A stretch of DNA of 19,040 nt, from the NCBI GenBank assembly GCA_018897535.1, contig JAHIKO010000063.1:1-19040 (forward strand), written 5' to 3'. Positions 1 to 6,928 of the stretch are shown here, in pieces. Numbering within the stretch: position 1 is the stretch's first letter; every line of letters begins with the position of its first letter. The notes beneath the pieces were generated by a model, which was not told the DNA's origin, did no database searches, and saw nothing but the letters and a program-made list of their open reading frames with translations. The translations under genes and the position numbers were made by a program. Source of the stretch: Candidatus Dependentiae bacterium (GTDB lineage: Bacteria; Babelota; Babeliae; Babelales; UASB340).

Positions 1-28
1 AAATGGGCTGTAATAAAAATATTAAAAT
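1..28. repeat. Left arm of 28-bp perfect inverted repeat
   Basis: These bases are the exact reverse complement of 166-193. The right arm lies inside the polyprenyl-phosphate transferase gene, while this arm lies beyond that gene's stop codon. Read on the plus strand, this arm encodes KWAVIKILK, the same peptide the right arm encodes on the minus strand. The arm begins at the first base of the window, so it may be longer than can be seen. It could be a real hairpin-forming repeat or a fold-back (chimeric) junction at a contig end. Confidence 0.85.
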
Positions 29-34
29 AATTTT

Positions 35-1024
35 TTAGAAATAAATAATATAAGTCCAAAATAATAAAAATAAGATCCCAAATAAAATTAAAACATTAAA
101 AGATATTATTTTTAGTAAAAACAATATTGAAACTATAAATAAAATAATAGAAATCAAAAAAACAAATTTTAATATTTTTATTACAGCCCATTTTTTTCGT
201 TTTAAGTATAAAGCAAAATGATCCGGGCTAGGTCTATAAAAAGGCATCTTTTTGTAGGTTCTAATAATGACTAAAAATAATATTTCAAGCATAGGAATAG
301 CCAATAAAATTGCCGGAGTATAATAAGCCAAATGTGAAATATTACTCCAATTAAAAAGTTGAGGAATTGCTGCAAAAAAGCCACCTGCAAATAAAGCTCC
401 CGCATCTCCCGAATATATTTTTGCATCAGGCTTATTGTAAAACAAAAAAACAAAAAATGGTGATATAAAAGTTAAAATTAATATTGATAAAGTATACTGT
501 TTTAAATATAGGGCAACAACAAAAAAAGAGACTCCGGATAATATTGAAACTGTAGCCAATAGACCATCCATAATATCAATTAAATTAAAAGCATTTATAA
601 CGGAAAGCATCCAAAATGCCGATACAAAAACATTTAATATATCTGAAAAAAATATATGTTTTAAAGCATAACCTCCCTTTAAAAAACATATCACTGCTAT
701 AATTTGTCCTGCGAATTTTTGTAGTGGTTTTAATGCTTTAAGATCGTCTATAAGTCCAACAAATAATAAAAATGTAACCCCCAATAATAGCCATAAAATA
801 TAATTATCAAACGGATATGCAATAGCAAGAGTCGCTATAAAAGGAATATAAATTCCCAGACCACCCAAGTATGGCACAGGATTTTTATGAATTTTAACCC
901 TACCGTCAGGATTATCTAAAATATTAAATCGCGTTGCAATTTTTATTAATATTGGAAAAAGATATAATGCAAATAATATTGGAAAAACAAAACAAAATAT
1001 ATGTCTTGCAAGAACAGCTTTCAT
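35..1024 (-). CDS. MraY/WecA-like polyprenyl-phosphate glycosyl-1-phosphate transferase
   Basis: An integral membrane enzyme of the MraY/WecA/TagO family. These transfer a sugar-1-phosphate from a UDP-sugar to undecaprenyl phosphate on the cytoplasmic face of the inner membrane, the first step of a surface glycan or peptidoglycan lipid intermediate. Family landmarks seen: YLGGLGIYIPF (52-62), the acidic pair D93-D94 in LIDDLKAL, the NxxNxxDxxDG motif (N144, N147, D150, D153, G154), D207 in SGDAGA, and the cytoplasmic loop RPSPDHFALYLKRKKW near 264-279. Many hydrophobic segments run along the 329 residues, a normal family length. The GLG and NAFNLID motifs favour WecA/TagO over true MraY, but the sugar cannot be told from sequence. 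ATG start with an AGAGAG stretch upstream. It follows lpxK after 36 bases, probably in one leftward operon. The 3' end carries one arm of an inverted repeat whose other arm touches the window edge. Confidence 0.85.
   Translation of the reverse strand: MKAVLARHIFCFVFPILFALYLFPILIKIATRFNILDNPDGRVKIHKNPVPYLGGLGIYIPFIATLAIAYPFDNYILWLLLGVTFLLFVGLIDDLKALKPLQKFAGQIIAVICFLKGGYALKHIFFSDILNVFVSAFWMLSVINAFNLIDIMDGLLATVSILSGVSFFVVALYLKQYTLSILILTFISPFFVFLFYNKPDAKIYSGDAGALFAGGFFAAIPQLFNWSNISHLAYYTPAILLAIPMLEILFLVIIRTYKKMPFYRPSPDHFALYLKRKKWAVIKILKFVFLISIILFIVSILFLLKIISFNVLILFGILFLLFWTYIIYF
166..193. repeat. Right arm of 28-bp perfect inverted repeat
   Basis: This is the exact reverse complement of 1-28, separated from it by 137 bases. 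It lies within the 3' part of the MraY/WecA-like gene, where it encodes residues around 278-286 of the cytoplasmic stretch before the last membrane segments. The match stops abruptly inside: bases 164-165 do not pair with 29-30. Confidence 0.85.
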
Positions 1025-1060
1025 ACCTACATCTCTCTTTTAATTTTTAACATCAATAAA

Positions 1061-2161
1061 TTATAATAGTTTATTTTTTAATTTTGTTAAAAACTTTTTT
1101 TCATCAGTATGATCCAAAAAATTAAATTCTATTCTTAGTACGTAAATAAAAATATTATTATTAAAAAATTTAGAAATTTTTACCCAATCTTTTTGTGTGG
1201 TAATTAATACATCTATATTTTTTGAATTATAATAATTTAAAATATTATCAAAATACTGTTGAGTATAATTACAATGATCTTGAAATTCTATAAAGTTTAA
1301 ATTTTTTAAACCAATATCTTTTAAACTATTTTTAAAAGAATCAAATGAACCAATGCCGGCAAATGCCAATATTTTTTTATTTTGTAAAAATTCAATAGAT
1401 GTAAAATTTTTATCCCACAGATATAATCCTGAAAATTCATGCTTACCAAAAAAAATATTTTCATTATCAAAATTTATGCTTAACTTATTTTTTAATAAAA
1501 TTAAGGCATCAACACTTAACTTATCTGCATGAGTTAAAATAATTATATCAGCCCGACTAATATCTTTTTCTCTTAATTTCCCGGCGGGAAGGCAATGGCC
1601 ATTTGAAAATGGCCTTGTTGCATCTAAAAGCAATATTTCAAAATCTTTTTTAATTAAAAAATTTTGATAAGCGTCGTCAAGAAATACTATATCATACGAA
1701 TTATCCAGTAAATCACAGGACTTAGCTCTATTAGCGCCAACAACAATCGAGCACTGTAAATTATTAAGTAACATAACCGCTTCATCGCCAACTTGATCTA
1801 AAATATCTTTATTGGTACTAAGATCAATTAAATAATTTTTTCCATCACCTTCAGCCTTACTTTTGTAACCACGCATAACAATAGCACACTTAAATGCTGA
1901 AAAATTTTTTACTAAAAATTGTACAAATACTGACTTACCCGTACCGCCAACAGAAATATTTCCAACGGATATAACCTTAAAAGGGTATTGCTTGGGCTTT
2001 AAAAAATTTTTTTTATAAATTAGAACCAAATAGAAAATAATTTTATAAATATTTTCTATAAAAGAAAATTGGGAAAAATCATAAGACTTTTCCCAAAAAT
2101 TAATAAAAACCAAATTTAATTTTTTTTTATTCACCGACAACTTTTTCTTCAGCAAAAACAT
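1061..2161 (-). CDS. lpxK: Tetraacyldisaccharide 4'-kinase (lipid A 4'-kinase)
   Basis: LpxK phosphorylates the 4' position of the lipid A disaccharide precursor using ATP at the inner membrane. Seen: a hydrophobic N-terminal segment (about 36-50, IYKIIFYLVLIYK), the P-loop GNISVGGTGKS (67-77), VMRGYKSK (95-102), GDEAVMLLNN, VVGANR, D162-D163 in FLDDAYQN, DATRPFSNGHCLPAGKLRE (180-198), LAFAGIGS, DHCNYT (295-300) and TTQKDWVK. The order and 366-residue length fit the family. The usual DDGFQH motif reads DDAYQN here: both acidic residues remain but Gly and His are replaced. The ATG lies 35 bases inside the end of infB without a clear Shine-Dalgarno, so translation may be coupled to infB or start at the GTG nine codons later (2134). 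Its presence implies an outer membrane with lipid A. Confidence 0.93.
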   Translation of the reverse strand: MFLLKKKLSVNKKKLNLVFINFWEKSYDFSQFSFIENIYKIIFYLVLIYKKNFLKPKQYPFKVISVGNISVGGTGKSVFVQFLVKNFSAFKCAIVMRGYKSKAEGDGKNYLIDLSTNKDILDQVGDEAVMLLNNLQCSIVVGANRAKSCDLLDNSYDIVFLDDAYQNFLIKKDFEILLLDATRPFSNGHCLPAGKLREKDISRADIIILTHADKLSVDALILLKNKLSINFDNENIFFGKHEFSGLYLWDKNFTSIEFLQNKKILAFAGIGSFDSFKNSLKDIGLKNLNFIEFQDHCNYTQQYFDNILNYYNSKNIDVLITTQKDWVKISKFFNNNIFIYVLRIEFNFLDHTDEKKFLTKLKNKLL

Positions 2162-4232
2162 TTACCAAATCGTCTTCAGCCCAATCTTGAAAATTATCAG
2201 ATACGAAACCACATTCGTAACCGGCATGAACTTCTTTTACAACTTTACGATCCTTTTGAAGACTCTTTATAATACCTTCACCAACATTTCGCCCGGCGCG
2301 CATACAAACAACCTTGTTGCCATTAGCCACAACGCCTTCTTGGACAGAACATCCGGCAATAATTCCGAGTTTTTTAAGATCGAAAACTTTTTTAACCAAT
2401 AGTTTAGCTTTGGGAACCCAACGCGTAACAATCTTTTTAGTTTTTTTAAGTTCAGCCTCTAAAAATTCTACCAAATGATAAATAATATCAAAATTATGAA
2501 CTTTAACATTTTTTTCTTGCGCCAATATCATAGCTTTTTTATCAATTTTAGCGTGTAAAGTCAAAATCATAGAATTAGAATCGCTTGCTCTTTCTATATC
2601 GGATTCAGAAACATCACCAATAGAACTATATATTATATTTATTGAAGAACAATCTTTTTCGGTAAGTTTTGCAAGTTTTTCTATAGAGCCTTCAATAGCC
2701 TCTTTTGAACCTCTAGTATCTGTTTTAATTATTAAATTAATTGATTTTTTGTCTTGATTCATAAGAGCAATTGAGAAATCCATAGACGGAGATTGAACTA
2801 TTGCTTTAGTAGAAAATTTAGCTTTTTTATATTCATCAAAAGGAACAACCTTTAACCATCCGCCGATTTCTGCAAAATTATCAAAACCAATAACTTTTAC
2901 AGGTATTGAAGGCAATGCTTCTTTCAATCTATTGCCATAGCTATCAACCAAAACTCTTACTCTACCAGTGGAATTACCGCAAGTAAAATAATCACCGATA
3001 CGCAAAGTACCCTCTAAAGTTATAACCGTAGCAACAGGACCAAGGCCTCTTTCTAAATTTGATTCCAAAACAAAAGATTTTGCCGGTAAATTTTTGTCTG
3101 ACTTTAAATCCATCAACTCAGATTGAAGTATTATCATTTCAAGTAATTCATCAACACCGGCACCGGTTTTAGCAGAAATAGGAAGACAAATCACATCGCC
3201 GCCCCAATCTTCAACCAAAATATCTTTTGCAGCCAAATCTCTTTTTATACTTTGCATTACAGGATCCAAACGCTCCGGAGAAATTTTGTCAATTTTATTA
3301 ACAGCAACAATAATAGGAACTTGAGCCTGCTTGGCATGCTTTATGCATTCAATAGTCTGAGGTTTAATACCATCTTCAGCTGAAATAACAAGGACAGCCA
3401 AATCTGTAACATTTGCGCCACGAGAACGAATATAAGTGAATGCCTCATGACCGGGTGTATCTAAAAATATAATTTTACCATGTTTGCTTTCAACTTCATA
3501 AGCGCCAAGATGCTGAGTAATTCCGCCTTTTTCTTTTGCAGCAACATTTTGTTTTCTCAAAAAATCCAATAATGTTGTTTTTCCATGGTCAACGTGTCCC
3601 ATAACAACAACAATAGGCCAACGAAATGCCCCAGTTTTATTTTTAGGTAAAAATTTTTCCAAATCTTGTGAAATATTTTTTATTTCAACCTTAATTCCAA
3701 AATCTTGAGCCAAAGATTTAATAGTATCAATAGGAATAATATTATTTCTATTACAAATCGATCCCTTTTTTAAAAGGGCGAAAATCAATTCACCGTCAGA
3801 TTTACCCATAAGATTCGCGGCTTGATGCAAAGGCATACTGTCTGTCAATATAATTTCAGTCACAATTCTTCTTTCTTCATTATTTTTTTTATGAGTTGAA
3901 GTGTTAAATATTTTTTTATCTTCAGTAATTTGAACAGCAGTTTTTTCTTCAATCACTTCTGTATCAGACTTACTAGCCCTTAAATCTTTCTCTTTTTTAA
4001 TTATCTTAACTTCAGGTTTTTTTTCAGTAACAACATCTTTTACAACATTTTTTTCTGGGGATTTTTCGATAGAAGTTTTTGCATCTTTAGAATATTTTTT
4101 ATTCAAAAAAACTAATGCCTGATCAGAAATTACGGACATATGGCTTGCAAATTCATAGCCATTGCTTTTTAAAACTTCTAAAATCTCCTTACTGGAGAGA
4201 TTTTTTTCTTTAGCAAACTCATATATACGCAT
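2127..4232 (-). CDS. infB: Translation initiation factor IF-2
   Basis: IF-2 is the GTPase that brings initiator tRNA to the 30S subunit and promotes subunit joining. Numbered from the ATG at 4232 (701 aa): IF2_N-type domain (MRIYEFAKEKNLSSKEIL) at 1-45; a Lys/Glu-rich linker of about 80 residues; a second IF2_N-like segment near 125-180; then the G domain with GHVDHGKT (212-219), GGITQH (236-241), DTPGH (258-262), NKID (312-315) and SAKTG (353-357), followed by the beta-barrel and C-terminal domains. An ATG at 4268 would add 12 residues. The 4232 start is preferred because the protein then begins exactly at the conserved domain and has GAAAAGAG upstream. The linker is short compared with enterobacterial IF-2. 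nusA lies 41 bases upstream, a classic nusA-infB pairing; no rimP precedes nusA and no rbfA follows infB here. Confidence 0.97.
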   Translation of the reverse strand: MRIYEFAKEKNLSSKEILEVLKSNGYEFASHMSVISDQALVFLNKKYSKDAKTSIEKSPEKNVVKDVVTEKKPEVKIIKKEKDLRASKSDTEVIEEKTAVQITEDKKIFNTSTHKKNNEERRIVTEIILTDSMPLHQAANLMGKSDGELIFALLKKGSICNRNNIIPIDTIKSLAQDFGIKVEIKNISQDLEKFLPKNKTGAFRWPIVVVMGHVDHGKTTLLDFLRKQNVAAKEKGGITQHLGAYEVESKHGKIIFLDTPGHEAFTYIRSRGANVTDLAVLVISAEDGIKPQTIECIKHAKQAQVPIIVAVNKIDKISPERLDPVMQSIKRDLAAKDILVEDWGGDVICLPISAKTGAGVDELLEMIILQSELMDLKSDKNLPAKSFVLESNLERGLGPVATVITLEGTLRIGDYFTCGNSTGRVRVLVDSYGNRLKEALPSIPVKVIGFDNFAEIGGWLKVVPFDEYKKAKFSTKAIVQSPSMDFSIALMNQDKKSINLIIKTDTRGSKEAIEGSIEKLAKLTEKDCSSINIIYSSIGDVSESDIERASDSNSMILTLHAKIDKKAMILAQEKNVKVHNFDIIYHLVEFLEAELKKTKKIVTRWVPKAKLLVKKVFDLKKLGIIAGCSVQEGVVANGNKVVCMRAGRNVGEGIIKSLQKDRKVVKEVHAGYECGFVSDNFQDWAEDDLVNVFAEEKVVGE

Positions 4233-4273
4233 AAACACTCTTTTCAAAAATAAAAACCCCAAAATCAAATTGC

Positions 4274-5308
4274 TTATTTCTTAGATGAATCCTCACCACC
4301 AACATCCTGCAGTTGAATCTCCAATCCAACTAAACGAGAAGCTAAATTTATATTTTGCCCCATTTTTCCAATAGCCAATGAACGTTGATCCTGAGCCAAC
4401 CAGACCATTGCCTTACCATCGCCTTCAATAGCAACCTTATCAATTTCAGCAGGCTTCAAACTTAATTTAATTAACGACTCCAATGAATCCGTTGTCTGTA
4501 TTAAATCAATTTTTTCTTGACCGAGCTCTCTTAAAATAGGCTTTATTCTAGAACCCCCAACGCCAACACAAGTTCCGACAGGATCTATATCTTTATTATT
4601 GGATAAAACAACAGCTTTTGTTTTATATCCTGGAATACGAACAATTTTTTTTACCTCAACAACACCCTCAAAAACTTCCGGAATTTCTATTTCCAAAAGC
4701 TTTTTGACAAATGCAGCAGAACCTCTGTCCAAGATTAATTGGTAATCGCCCATAGAAACAGGCAAAACTTCTTTTAACAATGCTCTTATTGGAAGCCCGG
4801 CTCTTAAATTTTCCATTGGAATAAGATTTTCATTTGGAAGAAGCGCTGTAATTTCGCCTATTTTGACAGCAAAACCGGCACGTTCTCTTTTATACACAGT
4901 ACCACTTATAATAGAACCTTGTTTGTCTTTAAAATCATTGTAAACGGAAGATTGCTCCAATGCCTTTATTTTATTAGCAATAATTTGTTTTGCAGTCAAA
5001 ATTTCAATTCGTCCGATTTTATGCTCAAATGGAACGGCAATAATATCGCCAACTTTAGCCTTGGCATCAATAACTTTTGCCCTTCTTAAAGAAATTTCTG
5101 TATCACTATCCTTAGCTGTAGCAACAACAGTTTTATCGACAAATGCTTCAAGTTCGCCTATTTTTTTATTGAAAACAACTTTTAAAGGAGTTTCTGGAAA
5201 CTTTTTCTGAAAAGCCGCCAAGACGCCTTCGCAAACAGCCGAAATAACACTTTCTTTATCAAGGCCACGCTCATCAACTAGGCCTTCTATAACATCAATT
5301 AAATTCAC
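4274..5308 (-). CDS. nusA: Transcription termination/antitermination factor NusA
   Basis: NusA binds RNA polymerase and nascent RNA, modulating pausing, termination and antitermination. Seen in order over 344 residues: the N-terminal polymerase-binding domain (1-125, EGVLAAFQKKF), S1 domain (about 131-197, GTVYKRERAGFAVKIG), KH1 (about 198-275, DPVGTCVGVGGSRIKPILREL) and KH2 (276-335, LAIGKMGQNINLASRL). It stops soon after KH2, so the C-terminal acidic repeats of enterobacterial NusA are absent, as in many bacteria. The start codon is GTG, preceded by TAAGG with a five-base spacer. It is the first gene of the leftward nusA-infB-lpxK run, and its 5' side abuts the candidate replication origin. 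Its promoter should lie between about 5310 and 5430; only a weak TATACT-like -10 (5333-5328, minus strand) is visible. Confidence 0.97.
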   Translation of the reverse strand: MNLIDVIEGLVDERGLDKESVISAVCEGVLAAFQKKFPETPLKVVFNKKIGELEAFVDKTVVATAKDSDTEISLRRAKVIDAKAKVGDIIAVPFEHKIGRIEILTAKQIIANKIKALEQSSVYNDFKDKQGSIISGTVYKRERAGFAVKIGEITALLPNENLIPMENLRAGLPIRALLKEVLPVSMGDYQLILDRGSAAFVKKLLEIEIPEVFEGVVEVKKIVRIPGYKTKAVVLSNNKDIDPVGTCVGVGGSRIKPILRELGQEKIDLIQTTDSLESLIKLSLKPAEIDKVAIEGDGKAMVWLAQDQRSLAIGKMGQNINLASRLVGLEIQLQDVGGEDSSKK

Positions 5309-5448
5309 AGTAGCCTTATCCCTAAATAGTATAAATTAAGAAAATTGAACAGAACTGAAATAAAACACATATTCATTCTAAATTAAAAACAAAAAAAGTG
5401 AAGCGAAGTCAAACACCCAAAGATTTATTTTTATGGGGGGGTACCCCG

Positions 5449-5496
5449 CTCATTATTATTATTTATTATATATATATATATATTAATAATAATGAG
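5449..5496. repeat. AT-rich inverted repeat, probable DNA unwinding element
   Basis: Twelve-base arms CTCATTATTATT (5449-5460) and AATAATAATGAG (5485-5496) are perfect reverse complements. Positions 5452-5493 contain no G or C, including a TA-alternating core. Just outside lie the palindrome GGGGTACCCC (5438-5447) and a CCCC run (5500-5503). Such a tract melts easily and could extrude as a hairpin. Its place beside the first DnaA box fits the unwinding element of an origin. The ATT/TAA triplet runs facing the box resemble DnaA-trio elements, but this is only a resemblance. Confidence 0.75.
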
Positions 5497-5509
5497 TGAC
5501 CCCAAAAAA

Positions 5510-5618
5510 TGTGGATAACTTTCAAAAAAATAGCACTTTACCCTTTATTCTACGGCATTTCTTATTCTCCAAAAAATGTGGATAACATGTGGATAACATG
5601 TGGATAACATGTGGATAA
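5510..5618 (+). promoter_or_regulatory. Left DnaA box array (five TGTGGATAA)
   Basis: Perfect boxes occupy 5510-5518, 5577-5585, 5588-5596, 5599-5607 and 5610-5618. The last four are tandem with an exact 11-base period, close to one helical turn, so bound DnaA would line up on one face of the DNA. All read TGTGGATAA on the plus strand. Confidence 0.85.
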
Positions 5619-5738
5619 CTTTTAGCCTGTTTGTCAATATGTCGCGCTGCTCGAGCTAAAGCCTGTGTGTTTTTTGTACATTTTTTAAAACGCTTTGCTG
5701 CAGGGCTTTTTGAGTGTGTTTTTTTGACTTTAAAAAAG

Positions 5739-5781
5739 TTATCCACATGTTATCCACATATTATCCACATAGTTATCCACA
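5739..5781 (-). promoter_or_regulatory. Right DnaA box array (four TTATCCACA)
   Basis: Perfect boxes occupy 5739-5747, 5750-5758, 5761-5769 and 5773-5781, with periods of 11, 11 and 12 bases. They are inverted relative to the left array, so the two clusters mirror each other around the 120-base spacer. They also lie close downstream of the uracil-DNA glycosylase gene's stop codon. Confidence 0.85.
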
Positions 5782-5836
5782 TTATGTCTGAATAGACAAG
5801 AATTCTTATTTTTAGGTGGTTATAATAATTTGAGAT

Positions 5837-6397
5837 TTATTTCAGGTTGGCTATTATTTTTTGCAAATCTTGCCAGACCGGTCTTTTTGCGTTTGGATTT
5901 CTTAATAGATATGCGGGATGAAAGGTTGGCATAATTTTTATTCCGTTAAGTTCAAAAAATTGTCCTCGTATTTGGGTTATTTTTATTTCATCTCCCAAGA
6001 GTGCTTTGGTGGCACTTGAGCCAAGACAACAAATAATTTGTGGTTCTATTAAGGCTATTTCTTTGGCTAGAATCTCTTTTTTGCAGATAATGCTTTCATC
6101 GGGTAATGGAGTCCTGTTATTTGGCGGTCTACATTTCACTACATTTGATATATACACATCTTCTCTTTTAAGTCCCATAGCCTCAATCATTTTTGTTAGC
6201 AATTGCCCGGCTCTGCCGATAAATGGTGAGCCTTGCAAATCTTCATCTCTTCCGGGGCCTTCGCCTATGAACATTAGTTTTGCATTTGAATTTCCTTTAC
6301 CAAAAACTACTTGGGTTCTGCCCAATTTTGCCAATGGGCATTTTTGACACTTTTCATAATTTTTTTTTATTAGATTTAATTCTTCTTGCTTTTTCAT
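5837..6397 (-). CDS. Uracil-DNA glycosylase, family 4 (iron-sulfur type)
   Basis: It removes uracil from DNA as the first step of base excision repair. The 186-residue protein shows the family 4 signature: four cysteines C17 and C20 (KCQKCPLA), C89 (VVKCRPP) and C105, spaced to bind a [4Fe-4S] cluster. It also has the uracil-pocket motif GEGPGRDED (45-53) and the second motif with H160 (HPAYLL). QGSPFIGRAGQLL is also characteristic. No Ung (family 1) signature is present. ATG start with AAAGG about nine bases upstream. It is the only gene between the candidate origin and the divergent orphan at 6496, and is probably monocistronic. Confidence 0.95.
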   Translation of the reverse strand: MKKQEELNLIKKNYEKCQKCPLAKLGRTQVVFGKGNSNAKLMFIGEGPGRDEDLQGSPFIGRAGQLLTKMIEAMGLKREDVYISNVVKCRPPNNRTPLPDESIICKKEILAKEIALIEPQIICCLGSSATKALLGDEIKITQIRGQFFELNGIKIMPTFHPAYLLRNPNAKRPVWQDLQKIIANLK

Positions 6398-6495
6398 AAT
6401 TCAAAAGCCTTTATATTTACAATATTTGTAACCTTTATTATTTATCTTTTATTTTTAATTTAGTTTGTATTATTTTTTGAGTTAGTAAAATTTTT

Positions 6496-6918
6496 ATGTT
6501 TTTATATGGTTTGTCCTGTTTTATGTTTTTATCGGGTGAGCTTAGAGTTTTAAATACAACTGGAAAGACAATAAAATTTTCGTGTGATGTGGGAAATAAG
6601 GTTATTGCAAGCAACGATCGAATTAAAGACGGCAGTAGCAGCAATTATGATATAAATAGAGATGTTACAGAAATGAAAATTGAAATGCTCAGTGAAAAAT
6701 ATGCCATGCCAACTGTAGCTCAAGCGAGAGACGAGGGTATAGATTCAAGAGTTTGGAGTAAGTATAACTCTTATGGTGCTAAGGTAAGAGTTGATTCAAA
6801 AAAACTTACAACGGTCACGTTTAGATATAATAAAAATAAAAAGCGCTGTGAACGTAAAGTTGTATTTAACGGTGATTTAAAAGAAAGTTTTGGAGATAAG
6901 CCTGGCGAAAATAAGTAA
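6496..6918 (+). CDS. Hypothetical exported protein
   Basis: I do not recognise this 140-residue protein. It starts with a hydrophobic stretch (FLYGLSCFMFLSG) followed by a polar, Lys/Arg-rich region with beta-type alternation (ELRVLNTTGKTIKFSCDVG; KVRVDSKKLTTVTFRYN), suggesting a secreted or periplasmic beta-rich domain. The hydrophobic segment lacks the positive residue expected at the front of a signal peptide. An upstream in-frame Lys codon (6487) would supply one if translation began at a non-ATG codon between 6481 and 6493; an in-frame TGA at 6478 sets the limit. C8 follows G-L-S, a poor lipobox. There is no strong Shine-Dalgarno. It converges with the clostripain-like gene, with 10 bases between the stop codons. 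A TTTACA-N17-TATTTA promoter-like pair (6416-6444) lies upstream. Confidence 0.7.
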   Translation: MFLYGLSCFMFLSGELRVLNTTGKTIKFSCDVGNKVIASNDRIKDGSSSNYDINRDVTEMKIEMLSEKYAMPTVAQARDEGIDSRVWSKYNSYGAKVRVDSKKLTTVTFRYNKNKKRCERKVVFNGDLKESFGDKPGENK

Positions 6919-6928
6919 TTAAATAAAG

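Larger units (their letters stand above)
5438..5781. other. Candidate chromosomal replication origin (oriC)
   Basis: The 528-bp gap between nusA and the uracil-DNA glycosylase gene has no credible gene. It contains nine exact matches to the strong DnaA box TTATCCACA: five as TGTGGATAA (starts 5510, 5577, 5588, 5599, 5610) and four as TTATCCACA (starts 5739, 5750, 5761, 5773). Beside them is a pure A/T tract flanked by inverted repeats (a likely unwinding element). Oppositely oriented box clusters next to an AT-rich unwinding element are the known architecture of bacterial oriC. An 18-bp unit containing the first box (5502-5519) recurs exactly at 5569-5586. Between the arrays (5619-5738) is a less AT-rich spacer. 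Gene direction also diverges here: everything to the left is leftward, and most genes from enolase on are rightward. The site is not next to dnaA within this window. The origin function is inferred; the boxes and AT tract are seen directly. Confidence 0.85.

Noticed and set aside
1597..1614. Near-perfect palindrome GGCCATTT-GA-AAATGGCC
   Set aside because: It lies within lpxK coding for the conserved RPFSNGHCLP region, has no T-run after it, and is adequately explained by codon content.
4233..4268. Upstream ATG adding 12 residues to IF-2
   Set aside because: The added residues precede the conserved N-terminal domain, and the purine-rich ribosome binding site lies between the two ATGs, serving the downstream one.
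5522..5746. Open frame of 74 codons on the minus strand in the origin region
   Set aside because: It starts with GTG inside one DnaA box array, runs through the other array and the spacer, has no ribosome binding site, and its peptide is partly a translation of the repeated boxes. The box pattern explains the sequence better.
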